This document shows, piece by piece, positions 5,725-6,372 of a stretch of DNA of 6,372 bases. This DNA comes from Candidatus Njordarchaeota archaeon (GTDB lineage Archaea > Asgardarchaeota > Njordarchaeia > Njordarchaeales > Njordarchaeaceae): positions 1 through 6,372 of the forward strand of contig JAHKLG010000081.1 in the NCBI GenBank assembly GCA_029856625.1, in the 5' to 3' direction. Made by a program: the position numbers and the translations under genes. The notes under the pieces are model-generated. The model was not told the DNA's origin. It made no database searches and was given only the letters and a program-made list of their open reading frames with translations. How positions within the stretch are numbered: position 1 is the stretch's first letter; each line of letters starts with the position of its first letter.

Positions 5725-6165
5725 ATGAAACGTATACTAGAATATACGGGCGAAATTATTACGCCGTGGTCTGGTGTTCTAAGAGGAAAGGCTTTGGTCT
5801 CTAAGCAGAAAATTTCCTTCTTAGGGGATATTGATATCAAAACGGGGGTAATCGTTGATCCTAAAAGTGATATCAGGGGGATAAGTGTACGCGGCAAAAT
5901 CCTAATATTCAGGGGTGGCCGGGGAAGCACTGTGGGGGCGAGCATAATATATGGTTTAAAGAAGAGAGGAAATTCTCCTTTGGCGATCATTACGGTGGAA
6001 ACAGATCCTGTTGTGGTTGCTGGGGCTATATTTTCTGAAATTCCAATGGTTTCTAAAGTTTCGGAGGAAATTTTGATGACTACCAACACGAATGATTTTG
6101 TAGAGATTTTATCCCTGGATAGTAAGAGGGCGTTAATTAAGGTGTTTAAGAAATGGAATCCGTAA
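5725..6165 (+). CDS. Aconitase X small subunit (DUF126 swivel domain; phosphomevalonate dehydratase small subunit)
   Basis: A 146-residue protein of the aconitase X swivel-domain family (formerly DUF126). In archaea the small and large aconitase X subunits form phosphomevalonate dehydratase, which turns 5-phosphomevalonate into trans-anhydromevalonate 5-phosphate. Signatures are the strand GKILIFRGGRGSTVGASIIYGL, with GRGSTVG at 65-71 and the conserved serine S68, and TDPVVVAGAIFSEIPMV at about 93-109. The size fits a separate small subunit rather than the fused bacterial form. The ATG directly follows the TAG of ubiX in the same frame. GGAGGT at 5709-5714 lies 10 nt upstream within ubiX, so translation is probably coupled. 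The 3' end overlaps the large-subunit gene by 13 bp. Confidence 0.94.
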   Translation: MKRILEYTGEIITPWSGVLRGKALVSKQKISFLGDIDIKTGVIVDPKSDIRGISVRGKILIFRGGRGSTVGASIIYGLKKRGNSPLAIITVETDPVVVAGAIFSEIPMVSKVSEEILMTTNTNDFVEILSLDSKRALIKVFKKWNP

Positions 6166-6372
6166 CTTGGTTAGATAAAATGGAAAAATTAATTAATTCC
6201 CTTGCGAGGATCTGGGGAACCGACGAGTTTATCTCAATTTCTAAAGCTCATATTTCGGGGGTCTCTTACAAAACGGCTGGAGACCATATGATAGAGCTTC
6301 TTGAAGATATTGCTGAGAGCGGGGTCAGAGTAAGAGTAAATGCGACATTAAATCCAGCGGGAATGGATCTTA
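6153..6372 (+). CDS. Aconitase X large subunit (phosphomevalonate dehydratase large subunit), 5' part only
   Basis: The frame is open from ATG 6153 to the window edge, giving 73 residues and one spare base. KAHISGVSYKTAGD (31-44) and TLNPAGMDL (65-73) match the conserved N-terminal part of the aconitase X catalytic subunit, which binds the Fe-S cluster further on. The start follows GGTG at 6141-6144 with 8 nt spacing and overlaps the small-subunit gene by 13 bp, a normal arrangement for coupled subunits. An alternative ATG at 6180 has no good binding site. The stretch before the AHISGVSY motif is about 32 residues. As I recall the family it is usually about 20 residues longer and carries a GE-x-G element, absent here. 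An in-frame TAA at 6147-6149 excludes a longer start. The Fe-S ligands are beyond the window. Confidence 0.92.
   Translation, partial: MESVTWLDKMEKLINSLARIWGTDEFISISKAHISGVSYKTAGDHMIELLEDIAESGVRVRVNATLNPAGMDL

Noticed and set aside
5721..6089. Minus-strand 122-codon frame opposite the aconitase X small subunit
   Set aside because: The + strand product matches a known family along its length; the reverse frame is low-complexity and hydrophobic without motifs.
1..6372. CRISPR array, insertion sequence, tRNA or rRNA
   Set aside because: I found no regularly spaced direct repeats, no transposase frame with terminal repeats, and no cloverleaf or rRNA-like sequence on either strand.

Overview
The window is archaeal DNA of fairly low G+C. 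The evidence is an archaeal TIP49 (RuvB-like) ATPase, the chromatin protein Alba, and the head of an aconitase X operon that belongs to the archaeal version of the mevalonate pathway. Start sites follow archaeal Shine-Dalgarno motifs (GGAGGT or GGTG, often 6 nt before ATG, GTG or TTG), and promoters look like TATA boxes. Two C/D-box-like guide RNA candidates fit a thermophilic archaeon, perhaps a Thermoproteota lineage. The lineage is an inference, because no rRNA or tRNA gene is present to confirm it.

Layout, left to right. Positions 1-232 are a non-coding leader region. A 450-residue TIP49-type AAA+ ATPase follows on the + strand (233-1585). The short gap after it (1586-1687) carries, on the minus strand, a very regular C/D box sRNA candidate. 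Its two units have the form ATGATGA, 12 nt, CTGA. Next is a small unrecognised + strand gene (1688-2062), whose tail overlaps by 20 bp the tail of a minus-strand radical SAM protein of the SplB-like type (3203-2043). Upstream of that gene, also on the minus strand, lies alba (3672-3331). Upstream of alba are a second, less regular C/D box sRNA candidate (about 3870-3815) and a cysteine-rich PflA-like radical SAM protein (5028-3871).

A 129-bp divergent promoter region with a perfect 16-bp palindrome (5057-5072) separates this minus-strand group from a + strand operon. That operon holds ubiX (flavin prenyltransferase), the small aconitase X subunit, and the start of the large aconitase X subunit, which runs off the right edge.

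The three operon genes make one biochemical story. Aconitase X subunits form phosphomevalonate dehydratase, which makes trans-anhydromevalonate 5-phosphate. A UbiD-family decarboxylase then acts on that product and needs prenylated FMN, the cofactor made by UbiX. The decarboxylase itself is not in this window. The minus-strand genes share no obvious pathway. The least expected content is in the gaps: the two guide-RNA candidates and the palindrome.
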